A stretch of DNA of 64,000 bases from Clostridium carboxidivorans P7 (GCF_001038625.1 NZ_CP011803.1:4650001-4714000); one strand, 5' to 3'; counted from the first letter of the stretch, positions 55,459 through 64,000 are shown. Program-made: numbers and translations. Notes: a model not told the origin generated them from the sequence alone.

Positions 55459-56055
55459 ATGGAAAAAGATAAATTTACTATAGATTGCATAGATGAGATT
55501 GCTAAGGATATATCTAAAAATACTATAGTTTCTTATGAAGATTTGCCAAGATATGATTTATTTTTATCACAGGTCATAGATTATCTTAATGATAAATTTT
55601 TAGATGAAAAATATACTAATAATATAGTTCAAAATTATATTAAAAATGAAATCATATCAAAACCAGAGGATGGAAAGAAGAGGGGATATACTAAGTTGCA
55701 TTTAGCACAGCTAGTACTCCTTAGTTATATGAGACCAATACTTACTACTCAGGAAATAAAAAAAGTTTTTTGCTTAGCTTTTAATGATATAAATGACAGG
55801 GACGATGATATTATATCCTGGGAAAAAGCTTATAAAAATTTTTCAGATATACAACAAGATAGTTTCGAAGAATTTATATCAAAGCAGCATTTTGATGGAG
55901 ATAAGATTGATAAGATTGTAGAGAATATGAATTTAAAAAAAGAGGAGCAAGAACGAATAAAGGTCTTTTTTATAGTAATGACTTTAATTTGTCAGGCTAG
56001 TGCTATAAAAAAATTAGTACAAAATATAGTAGATAATTATGAAAATAATATTTAA
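55459..56055 (+). CDS. DUF1836 family protein
   Basis: A 198-residue, mostly helical cytoplasmic protein. GKKRGYTKLHLAQLVLLSYMRPILTTQEIKKVF (about 73-105) matches DUF1836 (YkrK-like), and its winged-helix-like layout suggests a DNA-binding or MerR-like role. The function is not established. The ATG has no good ribosome site close by, so translation may depend on the upstream leader frame. Confidence 0.8.
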   Translation: MEKDKFTIDCIDEIAKDISKNTIVSYEDLPRYDLFLSQVIDYLNDKFLDEKYTNNIVQNYIKNEIISKPEDGKKRGYTKLHLAQLVLLSYMRPILTTQEIKKVFCLAFNDINDRDDDIISWEKAYKNFSDIQQDSFEEFISKQHFDGDKIDKIVENMNLKKEEQERIKVFFIVMTLICQASAIKKLVQNIVDNYENNI

Positions 56056-56121
56056 GTTTATAGAAATATAGTATAGGTGCTGTATAACTTCAGATTTATT
56101 GTATAAATATTTATTAAAAAT

Positions 56122-56190
56122 TAACTAGGTGAATTTGAACTACACTCAATTAAATTAGTAGAGTGCAGTTTAAATTTACCTAGTTTTTTT
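56122..56190 (+). terminator. Long hairpin terminator after the DUF1836 gene
   Basis: AACTAGGTGAATTTGAACTACACTC pairs, with a few mismatches, with GAGTGCAGTTTAAATTTACCTAGTT, then T7. Confidence 0.85.
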
Positions 56191-56260
56191 GTTTATGAAA
56201 TAAAAAATAAGATATTTAAGTAAAATATACTAGAAATTTTTTAAAATATAATATATAATA

Positions 56261-56278
56261 TATGTATAAATATACAAA
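56261..56278 (+). promoter_or_regulatory. ARG-box-like operator upstream of argF
   Basis: TATGTATAAATATACAAA is an imperfect palindrome. It fits the ArgR/AhrC box WNTGAATWWWWATTCANW except for two symmetric changes (A to T, T to A). It lies 62 bases before the argF start. Confidence 0.5.
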
Positions 56279-56339
56279 AGAAAGAATAATTATAATCTCA
56301 AATAGATTAGAAATATATAAATATAAAGGGGGTATTTAA

Positions 56340-57338
56340 GTGTTTAATTTAAAGAATAGAAGTTTTTTAACTTTAATGGATTTTACACCTAAAGAAATAA
56401 ATTTTTTAATAAACTTAGCAAAGGAACTAAAGAATGCAAAATATGCAGGAACTGAAAAACAGATGCTTAAGGGAAAAAATGTAGTATTGTTATTTCAAAA
56501 GGATTCTACAAGGACTAGATGTGCTTTTGAAGTTGGGGCAATGGATCAAGGTGCAAATGTTACATACATTGGACCTACAGGCAGCCAAATGGGAAAAAAG
56601 GAATCTATAGCAGATACTGCAAGGGTTTTAGGAAGAATGTATGATGGTATAGAATATAGAGGGTACAGTCAAAAAGTTGTAGAAACTTTGGCAAAATATT
56701 CAGGAGTACCTGTATGGAATGGGTTAACTGACGAGGATCATCCAACCCAAGTTTTAGCAGATTTCTTAACTATAAAAGAAAATATTCACAAACCATTAAA
56801 TCAAGTAAAATTTGCATATATTGGTGATGGTAGAAACAATATGGCCAATGCTCTTATGATAGGTGCGTCAAAGATGGGGATGGACTTTAGAATAGTAGCT
56901 CCAAAAGAATTATTTCCACATTCAGATATATTAGAAAAATGTAGTATAGTTGCTGAACAAAATGGAGGAAGTATAACCATTACAGATGATATAGTAAAAG
57001 GTGTAGAGCATGCAGACGTGATATATACGGATGTTTGGTTATCAATGGGTGAACCAGAAGAAGAATGGGAAGAACGTATAGAGCTTTTAAAGCCATATCA
57101 GGTAAATATGGATATGATAAAAAATACTCTTAACGAAAATGTAAAGTTTCTTCATTGCTTGCCAGCATTTCATGATACAAGTACTAAAGTAGGACAACAA
57201 ATATACGACAAATATGGACTAGAGTGTATGGAAGTTACTAATGAAGTATTTGAAAGTAAACATTCATTGGTATTTGATGAAGCTGAAAATAGAATGCATA
57301 CAATAAAAGCAGTCATGGTAGCGACTTTAGGAAAGTAA
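56340..57338 (+). CDS. argF: Ornithine carbamoyltransferase
   Basis: Joins ornithine and carbamoyl phosphate into citrulline, or the reverse in arginine breakdown. The 332-residue protein has STRTR (56-60), HPTQ (134-137), DVWLSMGE (231-238) and HCLP (272-275). No arcA or arcC gene lies nearby, so its direction of use is unclear; an ARG-box-like site points to arginine control. GTG start with AGGGGGT upstream. Confidence 0.95.
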   Translation: MFNLKNRSFLTLMDFTPKEINFLINLAKELKNAKYAGTEKQMLKGKNVVLLFQKDSTRTRCAFEVGAMDQGANVTYIGPTGSQMGKKESIADTARVLGRMYDGIEYRGYSQKVVETLAKYSGVPVWNGLTDEDHPTQVLADFLTIKENIHKPLNQVKFAYIGDGRNNMANALMIGASKMGMDFRIVAPKELFPHSDILEKCSIVAEQNGGSITITDDIVKGVEHADVIYTDVWLSMGEPEEEWEERIELLKPYQVNMDMIKNTLNENVKFLHCLPAFHDTSTKVGQQIYDKYGLECMEVTNEVFESKHSLVFDEAENRMHTIKAVMVATLGK

Positions 57339-57370
57339 AATAGTATTAATGTTAAATTAACGAATTTATT

Positions 57371-57412
57371 AAAAACCCTATGTAAAAGGTAATAGTTACA
57401 TAGGGTTTTACT
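57371..57412 (+). terminator. Terminator after argF
   Basis: AAAACCCTATGTAA / TTACATAGGGTTTT, 14-bp stem. Confidence 0.85.
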
Positions 57413-57551
57413 ATGTAAGTTAGTGGAAAATCAATGCATAAAATTACTTGAATTTTGAAGATTAGGAGGTAATATTGACGTATGTTATTATTAAAAGTAA
57501 AATTAAATAAAGGGATTTGATAATTATGTATATACATGGAGATGATAATAG

Positions 57552-58568
57552 ATGAATTTTCTTAGAGAAATATTGAGAAAAGAAACAACTAAGGAAATAT
57601 CAGTTTTTATAATTGTAGCAATACTTATTTATGCATTAAAAAATATTATTGATTTATTTTTGTTAACATTTTTATTTACATACTTAATTTATAGTTTAGA
57701 AAAGATTATTATAGTTAATTTGAGAAAGTACATAAAGTTAAAAGAAGTGTTTATAACTATAACTTTATATATTATAATTTTTACGCTTTTAATATATTTT
57801 GTATATAAGTATATTCCTTTAATAGTAAACCAGAGCGTAATATTAGCTAATGGATTTATTGGAGGAAAGTCTCAATATAGCATAAATAAAGTACAGGAAT
57901 ATTTGTATCCTTTAATAGGGCAGGTTGATATAAAAGGTTATTTAAAAAATGAGGTAAGTACTATAGTTCAGTTTATTACAAGTTTAGGGAAATGGGGAAT
58001 AAATATAATTTTAGCGTTGGTGTTAAGCTTATTTTTTATGCTTGAAAGGACTAACGTCAGGAGATTTCTAATTAAGTTTAAAACCAGTAGGATTTCAATA
58101 ATGTACAAGTACGTAGTATTGTTTTGGAAGGACTTTTTAGTTTTCTTTGGTAAGGTTGTGCAGCTTCAAATGTTAATTGCAGTTACTAACTCTATTCTTT
58201 CGTTAATAATGTTAAGTGTAATGAATTTCCCTGAATCTATTGCACTTGCATTTATGATATTTATATTTAGTTTAATTCCAATTGTAGGTATTATTATGGC
58301 TTTAATTCCTCTTTCTATAATTGCTTTTAATATTGGAGGTATGATTAAAGTTATATATGTAATATCAATGATAGTACTTTTATATGCAGTAGAAAATTAT
58401 GTACTAACACCTCAATTTATGTCTTCAAAAACTAAAATACCTGTTTTCTTTGTTTTTATAGTGTTAATAATATCTCAGCATTTTATGGGTATGTGGGGAC
58501 TTTTGGTTGGAATACCGTTATTCATGTTTATTTTGCATATGGTTGGTATAAATCTTAATAAAAAATAA
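57552..58568 (+). CDS. AI-2E family (PerM-like) membrane transporter
   Basis: A 338-residue membrane protein with seven or eight hydrophobic segments. The central GKWGINIILALVLSLFFMLE and the C-terminal FIFSLIPIVGIIMALIPLSIIAF and GLLVGIPLFMFILHM match the AI-2E/YtvI/PerM family. Members are linked to Na+/H+ antiport, signal export or spore germination. No clear substrate here. ATG 57552 with GGAGATGA upstream. Confidence 0.88.
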   Translation: MNFLREILRKETTKEISVFIIVAILIYALKNIIDLFLLTFLFTYLIYSLEKIIIVNLRKYIKLKEVFITITLYIIIFTLLIYFVYKYIPLIVNQSVILANGFIGGKSQYSINKVQEYLYPLIGQVDIKGYLKNEVSTIVQFITSLGKWGINIILALVLSLFFMLERTNVRRFLIKFKTSRISIMYKYVVLFWKDFLVFFGKVVQLQMLIAVTNSILSLIMLSVMNFPESIALAFMIFIFSLIPIVGIIMALIPLSIIAFNIGGMIKVIYVISMIVLLYAVENYVLTPQFMSSKTKIPVFFVFIVLIISQHFMGMWGLLVGIPLFMFILHMVGINLNKK

Positions 58569-58612
58569 GAAATACAAGAACTACGGGTTGGATTCTGTAT
58601 TTCTTATTTTTA
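58567..58612. terminator. Bidirectional terminator, transporter / ispF
   Basis: AAGAAATACA / TGTATTTCTT with a 21-base loop, then ATTTTTATT. Confidence 0.75.
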
Positions 58613-58618
58613 TTCAAC

Positions 58619-59092
58619 TTAGATTTTTTCAACTAAACATACACTTTGAGAAGATATTCCTTCCTTTTTGCCTGTAAAACCTAATCCTTCTTCAGTAGTT
58701 GCCTTTACACTTACTTTATAAGTATCTATTTTTAAAGATTCAGCTATGTTTTTTTTCATATCGTCAATGAAAGGTGATAATTTAGGAGATTGGGCAATTA
58801 TAATTGAATCTATATTTTCAATCATGTATCCTTTTGAATTTATTAGTTCACCTACCTTTTTTAATAATACTAAGCTAGAAATATTCTTGTAACAAGGATC
58901 TGTATCTGGAAAGTGTTTGCCTATATCTCCTAAAGATAGAGATCCAAGTAAGCTGTCCATTATGGCATGTAAGAGTACATCTGCATCAGAATGGCCTAAT
59001 AATCCTTTGTCATAAGGTATATTTACTCCACCAAGAATGAGAAGCCTATTTTCAACAAGTTTATGTACATCATAACCTATTCCTATTCTCAT
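58619..59092 (-). CDS. ispF: 2-C-methyl-D-erythritol 2,4-cyclodiphosphate synthase
   Basis: The fifth step of the MEP isoprenoid route. The 157-residue protein has the metal ligands D8 and H10 (GYDVHKL) and H42 (DADVLLHAIMDSLLG), plus KATTEEGLGFTGKKEGI at the end. Length is the family norm. No ispD neighbour, so it stands apart from the usual ispDF pair. Confidence 0.96.
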   Translation of the reverse strand: MRIGIGYDVHKLVENRLLILGGVNIPYDKGLLGHSDADVLLHAIMDSLLGSLSLGDIGKHFPDTDPCYKNISSLVLLKKVGELINSKGYMIENIDSIIIAQSPKLSPFIDDMKKNIAESLKIDTYKVSVKATTEEGLGFTGKKEGISSQSVCLVEKI

Positions 59093-59131
59093 AATAAAAC
59101 CTCCAAAGTTTTTATTTATATTTTATCATAG

Positions 59132-59163
59132 AAAAAAAAAGGTGCATAATCATTGCACCTTTA
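59132..59163 (-). terminator. Terminator of the small minus-strand gene
   Basis: AAAGGTGCAATG...TGCACCTTTTTTTTT on the minus strand; overlaps the stop codon. Confidence 0.85.
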
Positions 59164-59328
59164 GGAGATGTCTCGGTTATAATGTATCACTTTTTTAGTA
59201 TCATTTGGATCAGATGGAGTATTTGTAGAGTTAAATATTTTTCTAAAGAAGTTTTTTAACATGGATAACATGGATTGTTTTTTATTTTTATTTTTAGTAA
59301 AATCTACGAAAATAACTTTATCTCTCAT
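59161..59328 (-). CDS. Small hypothetical basic protein, 55 aa
   Basis: A 55-residue basic protein (MRDKVIFVDFTKNKNKKQS...). An FFRKIF amphipathic stretch is followed by a polar tail. I chose the ATG at 59328 with AAGGGTGGG upstream; a longer in-frame start adds a hydrophobic segment but lacks a site. Its own terminator follows directly. No family recognised. Confidence 0.55.
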   Translation of the reverse strand: MRDKVIFVDFTKNKNKKQSMLSMLKNFFRKIFNSTNTPSDPNDTKKVIHYNRDIS

Positions 59329-59708
59329 AATATTCCCACCCTTCATGAAAATACATACTATAATAAAATAATAACATAAAATCTTAAAAATGTTAAGAAA
59401 ATTCAAAAAATATTATCAAAAACATATTGCAAAATTATAAGCTATATTATAGGATAAACTTAACTATAGGAAAATATTCATTAAAATTATGAAAATACAT
59501 AATAAGATTATTAGATGCTATTAGTATAAGTTTATGTAGTTGCTAAGTTTCAATTAATTTTAAATTTTTCATAATTATAATTTAGTGAAACTTAGCATTA
59601 AAAAAGAAAAAGAAATCAATTGTACTGGTAGGCCTTGCATAGTACATTATATGATTTTTACATCATATATGTTAAAGTAAATATGAAAAATTAATAAAAA
59701 ATGCTGAG
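59329..59708. other. Intergenic region with a perfect inverted repeat
   Basis: No gene is seen. It includes TGCTAAGTTTCA (59541-59552) and TGAAACTTAGCA (59586-59597), a perfect 12-bp inverted repeat with a 33-base AT-rich centre, and TGTACT..AGTACA arms around GGTAGGCCTTGCAT at about 59620-59645. Confidence 0.5.
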
Positions 59709-60067
59709 TTATGCACAAGTTGTCCACAGAACTGTGGATAATGTGTATAAATGTTAATATATTTTGCAAGGAATTGACCTATTTATTAATTTTTTGCGTG
59801 AATATTTAGTAATCCACCATAAGTTTCACAAGTTATGAACAAGCTATCTGTGGATAATGTTGATAACATTTAGAATATATAGTAAGTTAAAGTTTATTAT
59901 AGGGATTAGTTTTAAGTGATTATTTTTAATAAACATAGTGCTAAAATGTAAAAGTTAGTAAAGATTATAACACATTGCTCAATTATATCAATAAAACAAT
60001 AAAAGAAAAATAACTTTTATTTGTACTAACAAGTTATCAACATATAAAATGTTAATAATGTGGACAA
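59709..60067. promoter_or_regulatory. DnaA-box cluster B
   Basis: Boxes seen: TTATGCACA 59709, TTGTCCACA 59720, TGTGGATAA 59733 and TGTGTATAA 59742 (four within 42 bp), then TTATGAACA 59833, TGTGGATAA 59849 and TGTTGATAA 59858, and later TTATCAACA 60034 and TGTGGACAA 60059. Two are perfect (59733, 59849). The remaining boxes are one- or two-base variants. No gene lies in this stretch. Confidence 0.65.
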
Positions 60068-60191
60068 CTTTCTAATTAAAATTTACATATTTCCAGTATA
60101 AATTAAACATAATTTATATTATAATAAAATTTGTCTATAAGAATATAATAGTGTTTTGTATATAAATGAAAATTAGGAAAGAAGTGAAAGT

Positions 60192-61133
60192 ATGAATAGA
60201 AAATATAAAAAGTTAACATTATTAATGGTTATTGTTCTTATGATGGGAGTTTTGAGCTACAATTTTATTAATGGAAGAAAAGCAAAATCTCATAGTGAAA
60301 AAACTACAAAGCAGCAAGTTAGTAATACTAAAGAAAGTAGTACAGTAAAGAACAAAAATGAAACTGCAGAAAATAATGAAAAAGACAGAGAATTTAAAGA
60401 TGGAATTCTTAAATATAATGATAAATCTGTACCTGTAATTATGTATCATTCCATTGATTATGAAGCAGGAAATGAACTTAGAGTTCCTAAAGAAAAATTT
60501 AGAGAGCAAATGAAATACTTAAAAGATAATGGTTATACAACATTAACTTTAGGAGAATTGTATAATTTTATGTTTAACAATAAACCTGTTCCTGAAAAGT
60601 CAGTAGTTTTAACTTTTGATGATGGCTACAAGGATAATTATGAAAATGCTTATCCTGTGTTAAAGGAATTTGGATTTAAGGCTACCGTATTTATTATTAC
60701 TAATTGTATAGATAAGGATAAAGGTTTTTTAACGTCAGCTCAATTAAAGGAAATGCAGCATAATGGTATAGATATAGAAAGTCATACTTTGAATCATGAC
60801 AAATTAAATGAATTGCCATATGATAAACAACTTGAAACATTAAAGGGGTCAAAGGAGTTTTTAGAGAAGCTTCTTAATAAAAAGGTAAAATATATAGGCT
60901 ATCCTTATGGAAAATGCAACAATGATACTGTAAAGGCAGCTAAGGATGCAGGCTATGTTATGGCTTTTACTACCGAAAGCGGTTGGTCTAACAAAAATCA
61001 AGGTATATACACATTAAATAGAGTATATGTTTCAGCAAACCATGATATGAAAGAATTTGAAAGAAGAATAAGTAATTTAAATTATAATGTTAGTACTACT
61101 ACTAGTAGTAAAAAGAAAGTTAAAGGGCAATAA
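60192..61133 (+). CDS. Membrane-anchored polysaccharide (peptidoglycan) deacetylase
   Basis: A 313-residue protein with an N-terminal membrane anchor (LTLLMVIVLMMGVLSYNFI), a charged Lys/Ser/Asn linker (28-70) and a NodB domain: TFDDG (141-145), SHTLNH (197-202, H198 and H202) and YPYGKCN. It likely deacetylates GlcNAc in peptidoglycan, which gives lysozyme resistance or helps spore cortex formation. AGGAAAGAAGTG site. Confidence 0.92.
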   Translation: MNRKYKKLTLLMVIVLMMGVLSYNFINGRKAKSHSEKTTKQQVSNTKESSTVKNKNETAENNEKDREFKDGILKYNDKSVPVIMYHSIDYEAGNELRVPKEKFREQMKYLKDNGYTTLTLGELYNFMFNNKPVPEKSVVLTFDDGYKDNYENAYPVLKEFGFKATVFIITNCIDKDKGFLTSAQLKEMQHNGIDIESHTLNHDKLNELPYDKQLETLKGSKEFLEKLLNKKVKYIGYPYGKCNNDTVKAAKDAGYVMAFTTESGWSNKNQGIYTLNRVYVSANHDMKEFERRISNLNYNVSTTTSSKKKVKGQ

Positions 61134-61137
61134 ACAT

Positions 61138-61180
61138 AAGCTTCTTTATCCGAAAAACTAATTATCGGATAAAGAAGCTT
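61138..61180. terminator. Bidirectional terminator, deacetylase / pseudouridine synthase
   Basis: AAGCTTCTTTATCCGA / TCGGATAAAGAAGCTT, 16-bp perfect stem that overlaps the 3' end of the minus-strand gene. Confidence 0.85.
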
Positions 61181-61934
61181 CTTCAGTTTTTATAGAAGTA
61201 GAAGTTAATTTGTTTATAGTTTTTAGTTCGCTTGGACTTAAGTATCTCCATTTACCTACAGGAATATCTTTCAACGTTACATTCATTATTCTAATTCTTT
61301 TTAGTTTTAATACATTGTAACCTAATGCCTCACACATTCTTCTAATTTGCCTGTTTAGACCTTGAGTTAATATTATTCTAAATATGTGGGAACCTTCTTT
61401 ATACACTTTACAAGGTTTAGTTACAGTATTTAATATGCTAACACCAGAGGCCATTTCCTTTAAAAACGAATTTGTAATACATTTATCCACAGTAACAATA
61501 TATTCTTTTTCATGATTGTTGCCAGCCCTTAAAATTTTGTTTACAATATCACCATCATTGGTTAAAAATATTAATCCTTCTGAATCTTTATCTAGCCTTC
61601 CAATGTGAAATATTCTTTTAGGATAGTTCACAAAATCCACTATATTATTTTTGATCTTTTTTTCAGTAGTGCATATTATACCTACAGGTTTGTTTAGGGC
61701 AATATACACCTTATCATCTTTTTCTTTTTCAGTAAGAAGTTTACCATCCAATTTTACTTCATCCGTAGACTTTACTCTAGAGCCTAATTCTGCTGTGATA
61801 CCATTTATAGTAACTCTTTTTTCTTGTATTAGCGTATCAGCTTCTCTTCTAGAACAAATACCTTTTTCGCTTATAAATTTGTTTATTCTCATAGAATCTG
61901 AGTTTTCATTATGGTTTATTTTGTTTGTATGCAA
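61158..61934 (-). CDS. rRNA pseudouridine synthase, RsuA/RluF type
   Basis: A 258-residue protein. The S4 domain (MRINKFISEKGICSRREADTLI, about 15-36) precedes the catalytic domain with GRLDKDSEG (D115) and LTQGLNRQIRRMCEALGYNVLKLKRI, closest to RluF-type 23S U2604 synthases. The start is TTG 61934, with GGAAGGAG about 11 bases upstream; an ATG 14 codons later is possible. The tail (SPSELKTINKLTSTSIKTEEAS) is polar. Confidence 0.9.
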   Translation of the reverse strand: MHTNKINHNENSDSMRINKFISEKGICSRREADTLIQEKRVTINGITAELGSRVKSTDEVKLDGKLLTEKEKDDKVYIALNKPVGIICTTEKKIKNNIVDFVNYPKRIFHIGRLDKDSEGLIFLTNDGDIVNKILRAGNNHEKEYIVTVDKCITNSFLKEMASGVSILNTVTKPCKVYKEGSHIFRIILTQGLNRQIRRMCEALGYNVLKLKRIRIMNVTLKDIPVGKWRYLSPSELKTINKLTSTSIKTEEASLSDN

Positions 61935-62138
61935 CTCAATAAAATCTCCTTCCTTTTGTTAGTGATTTAGTTATATGTAAATTTTAAAGTATTATTTATA
62001 AATGATATCAAATTTTTTAGCTAGTTAGCAAGTTTTATATAAAATAGACGAATATTCATAATATGGGGTTAAAATTATTTAAATAAATATAGAACTTTTT
62101 TAATATATTATTACATAGAAAAAAATGGAGGGTAGATT

Positions 62139-63641
62139 ATGAATAAAAGAATAAAAATGATTATCTTGGCTTTGATATGTTCTTTAACTATAGTTACTAC
62201 TAAGGTTTCCGCAGAAGGTTTATCATTAAGCAGTCCAAAGGTTAACATTACTACTAGTAAGGAATGGACTGTAAAATTTAATGCATCTTTAAAGACAGAT
62301 ACTGTTAATGACAAAAGCATAACGGTGAAGGACGAAAATAACAAAATTGTACCTGTAAGCGTAACCATGGGTAAGAGTTCTGATACGGTAGTAATAAGTC
62401 CTGAAGTTTCAGGATATGAACCAAATAAAAAATATAATTTGATAATAGGTACAGACGTTCAATCAACAGATGGTAAGAAACTTAGCTCTCCAATGGAAAT
62501 GCAGTTTACTACTAACAATAAATATGAGGATGGCAGTAATTATGAAAATTTACAACAAATAGTTTCATGTAAGTTTCAGTATTCTCCACTTTTATCTACC
62601 CAAAAACAGGTCTTTGCTTTAAATACTAATAATGGACAAGATGTTGAATATAGAATTTTTGTACATAACTACTCTTTAGAGAAAGATAGTTATACAGAAG
62701 TTACTAATGGGTATACTAAACCTTCTGATGGAAAAATAACATCAACAAAAACTTTAGATGCAGGAGCAGATGGTCAAAAATATAAAGTTTTAATATATGT
62801 TAAAAGGTCAGGAAACGTTGGAACACATAAGGATGTGAATACAGATTATGATAACTATTATGTTGACTATTTTAGATGTATAAATAGTGCAGATACAAAT
62901 AACAATGAATATAAAAATTATGATATTTCGGTGGATCAAATGGTAGATATTCAAACAAAGTTAAGTGACAAGTCAGTTTTTGTGGAAACTAATGATTTTA
63001 ATAATGCTGCAAGTAAAAATCAGATTAAATATTATTTAGATCCTAATAATTTTATGGATTCAAATGGGAAATATCAGTTTTTAAAATTAAGTTATACAGA
63101 TGGTATGAATGTAGATCAAGTTAATAATATCTTAAAAGGTAAAGGAATTTTAGATGGAAAAGGACAAGCATTTTTAGATGCTGCTAAAAATAATAATATA
63201 AGTATTGTATATTTAATTTCACATTCCTTATTAGAAACTGGAAATGGAGCATCATTATTGGCTAATGGTGGACAAAAAGATAGCAGTGGTAAATATATTT
63301 TTGGTGCACCTGTGTATAATTTCTTTGGAATAGGTGCATATGATAAAGATCCTAATTATTATGGAACTAAAGCAGCTTATGATAACAAATGGTTTACTCC
63401 AGAGGATGCAATTAATGGTGGAGCTCAGTGGATTGCATCACAATATATAAATAATCCTAATGGAAAACAAGATACTTTATATAAAATGAGATGGAATCCT
63501 TCTAATCCAGGGGAACATCAATATGCTACAGATGTAGCTTGGTCATATAAACAAGTTCCTAATATGATAAAGGGAATAACAAATATCTTAGAGCAGGTTA
63601 AGGATATAAAATTAAATTTTGAAATACCTAAATTTAAATAG
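62139..63641 (+). CDS. Secreted N-acetylglucosaminidase with N-terminal Ig-like domain
   Basis: A 500-residue exported protein. Signal peptide 1-25 (ends KVSA), then an SbsA/Big_5-like Ig domain (30-125), a middle domain (about 140-250) and a C-terminal GH73 glucosaminidase (about 330-480) with the catalytic Glu in SHSLLETGNG and NFFGIGAYD. It should cut the glycan chain during cell separation or turnover. The ATG lies after TGGAGGG. Confidence 0.9.
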   Translation: MNKRIKMIILALICSLTIVTTKVSAEGLSLSSPKVNITTSKEWTVKFNASLKTDTVNDKSITVKDENNKIVPVSVTMGKSSDTVVISPEVSGYEPNKKYNLIIGTDVQSTDGKKLSSPMEMQFTTNNKYEDGSNYENLQQIVSCKFQYSPLLSTQKQVFALNTNNGQDVEYRIFVHNYSLEKDSYTEVTNGYTKPSDGKITSTKTLDAGADGQKYKVLIYVKRSGNVGTHKDVNTDYDNYYVDYFRCINSADTNNNEYKNYDISVDQMVDIQTKLSDKSVFVETNDFNNAASKNQIKYYLDPNNFMDSNGKYQFLKLSYTDGMNVDQVNNILKGKGILDGKGQAFLDAAKNNNISIVYLISHSLLETGNGASLLANGGQKDSSGKYIFGAPVYNFFGIGAYDKDPNYYGTKAAYDNKWFTPEDAINGGAQWIASQYINNPNGKQDTLYKMRWNPSNPGEHQYATDVAWSYKQVPNMIKGITNILEQVKDIKLNFEIPKFK

Positions 63642-63666
63642 AAACTCATATTGTAATTAACCATAA

Positions 63667-63713
63667 TAAAAATCACTATAGAACTTATTAAAGTTCAATA
63701 GTGATTTTTTATG
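63667..63713 (+). terminator. Terminator after the glucosaminidase gene
   Basis: AAAAATCACTAT / ATAGTGATTTTTTAT with an 18-base loop that has a second AGAACTT..AAGTTC pair. Confidence 0.85.
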
Positions 63714-63721
63714 TAAATGAA

Positions 63722-64000
63722 GGAGAACGTCCGTAGGTTTGTGTAAAATAAAATAGACAAGTAGAAAATTAATTGGAAATTACTATAGGAATTGAGTCCT
63801 GTAGTAATTTTTATTTTTTGGGGAATAACTAGATAATAAGATAGTATAGCTTATTTATGTTATTATTATTTGTAATATCTTCATTATTATTCATCTTTAT
63901 TCAAAATAGTACAGGCTTTATTGCTTAAATATATTGTTCAATTCTTTCTCCAAACATTATACTAAGTTGTGCTAAGGTACTAGGCCAATTTTGTTTAGGC
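63722..64000 (-). mobile_element. IS256-family insertion sequence, partial
   Basis: The element end reads about GAACGTCCGTAGGTTTGTGTAAAA (from 63724), matching the IS256-type terminal repeat with its GTCCGTA..TTGTGTAAA core. A transposase tail on the minus strand follows further in. The other end is outside the window. A T-ended hairpin (AAATTACTATAGGA / TCCTGTAGTAATTTTT, about 63778-63813) lies just inside. Confidence 0.75.
63925..64000 (-). CDS. IS256-family transposase, C-terminal fragment
   Basis: On the minus strand the last bases of the window encode PKQNWPSTLAQLSIMFGERI plus EQYI and a stop (TAA at 63925-63927). The NW..TLAQLSIMFGERI pattern is the usual C-terminus of mutator/IS256 transposases. 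Only 24 codons are visible. Confidence 0.72.
   Translation of the reverse strand, partial: PKQNWPSTLAQLSIMFGERIEQYI

Overview
The window is chromosomal DNA of a low-GC, anaerobic, spore-forming, motile Firmicute, most likely Clostridium sensu stricto (tetani/botulinum/novyi-like). I cannot name the species. The evidence is the AT-rich codon use, strong Shine-Dalgarno sites, frequent TTG/GTG starts, sporulation genes (bofA, csfB/gin, ricT), clostridial ferredoxins, motAB, and a gene order that follows the Bacillus origin-proximal block (dnaX-yaaK-recR-yaaL-bofA ... csfB-yaaO-tmk-darA-holB-ricT ... trmN6-rsmI ... abrB).

Layout. 1-4.0 kb: 3' part of dnaX, yaaK, recR, yaaL, bofA, sfsA. 4.1-6.8 kb: a NUDIX hydrolase, a TIM-barrel protein, a flavodoxin-ferredoxin and small Cys-rich proteins. 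6.9-10.7 kb: a consensus promoter and a T-box leader (apparent serine specifier) driving serA - DUF1015 - serC. 10.7-13 kb: a methyltransferase and a GNAT protein. 13.2-33.7 kb: three co-oriented rRNA operons (16S-23S-5S), the first ending in tRNA-Lys and the second in tRNA-Phe, with a few protein genes between them. Operons 1 and 2 are collinear over about 5.1 kb. Operon 3 has a changed 23S segment and an enlarged 23S-5S spacer. 33.7-38 kb, mostly on the minus strand: sirtuin, tRNA-Cys, LD-carboxypeptidase, CorA-type transporter, M20 protein. 38-39.7 kb: a wall-anchored L,D-transpeptidase. 39.8-48.5 kb: the csfB-yaaO-tmk-darA-holB-ricT run, ferredoxin, motAB, trmN6-like and rsmI. 48.9-63.6 kb: peptidoglycan enzymes (NlpC/P60, NodB deacetylase, GH73), abrB, a CCA-transferase-like protein, transaldolase/FSA, a PspA envelope module, argF with an ARG-box-like site, ispF, an exporter-like membrane protein and a pseudouridine synthase. 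The window ends inside an IS256-type element.

Themes. Translation and replication functions cluster with sporulation and cell-wall functions, as expected near a clostridial origin. The least explained parts are: two dense groups of DnaA boxes far from dnaA (about 53.0 kb and 59.7-60.1 kb, plus a pair at 3.3 kb); a three-gene PspA / Ser-rich membrane protein / Cys-cluster protein operon; a serine operon with no phosphatase gene, carrying a DUF1015 protein instead; and several enzyme-family proteins that have lost key metal or catalytic residues (M42, M20, CCA transferase, family-4 UDG). No CRISPR array, prophage or toxin locus was seen.
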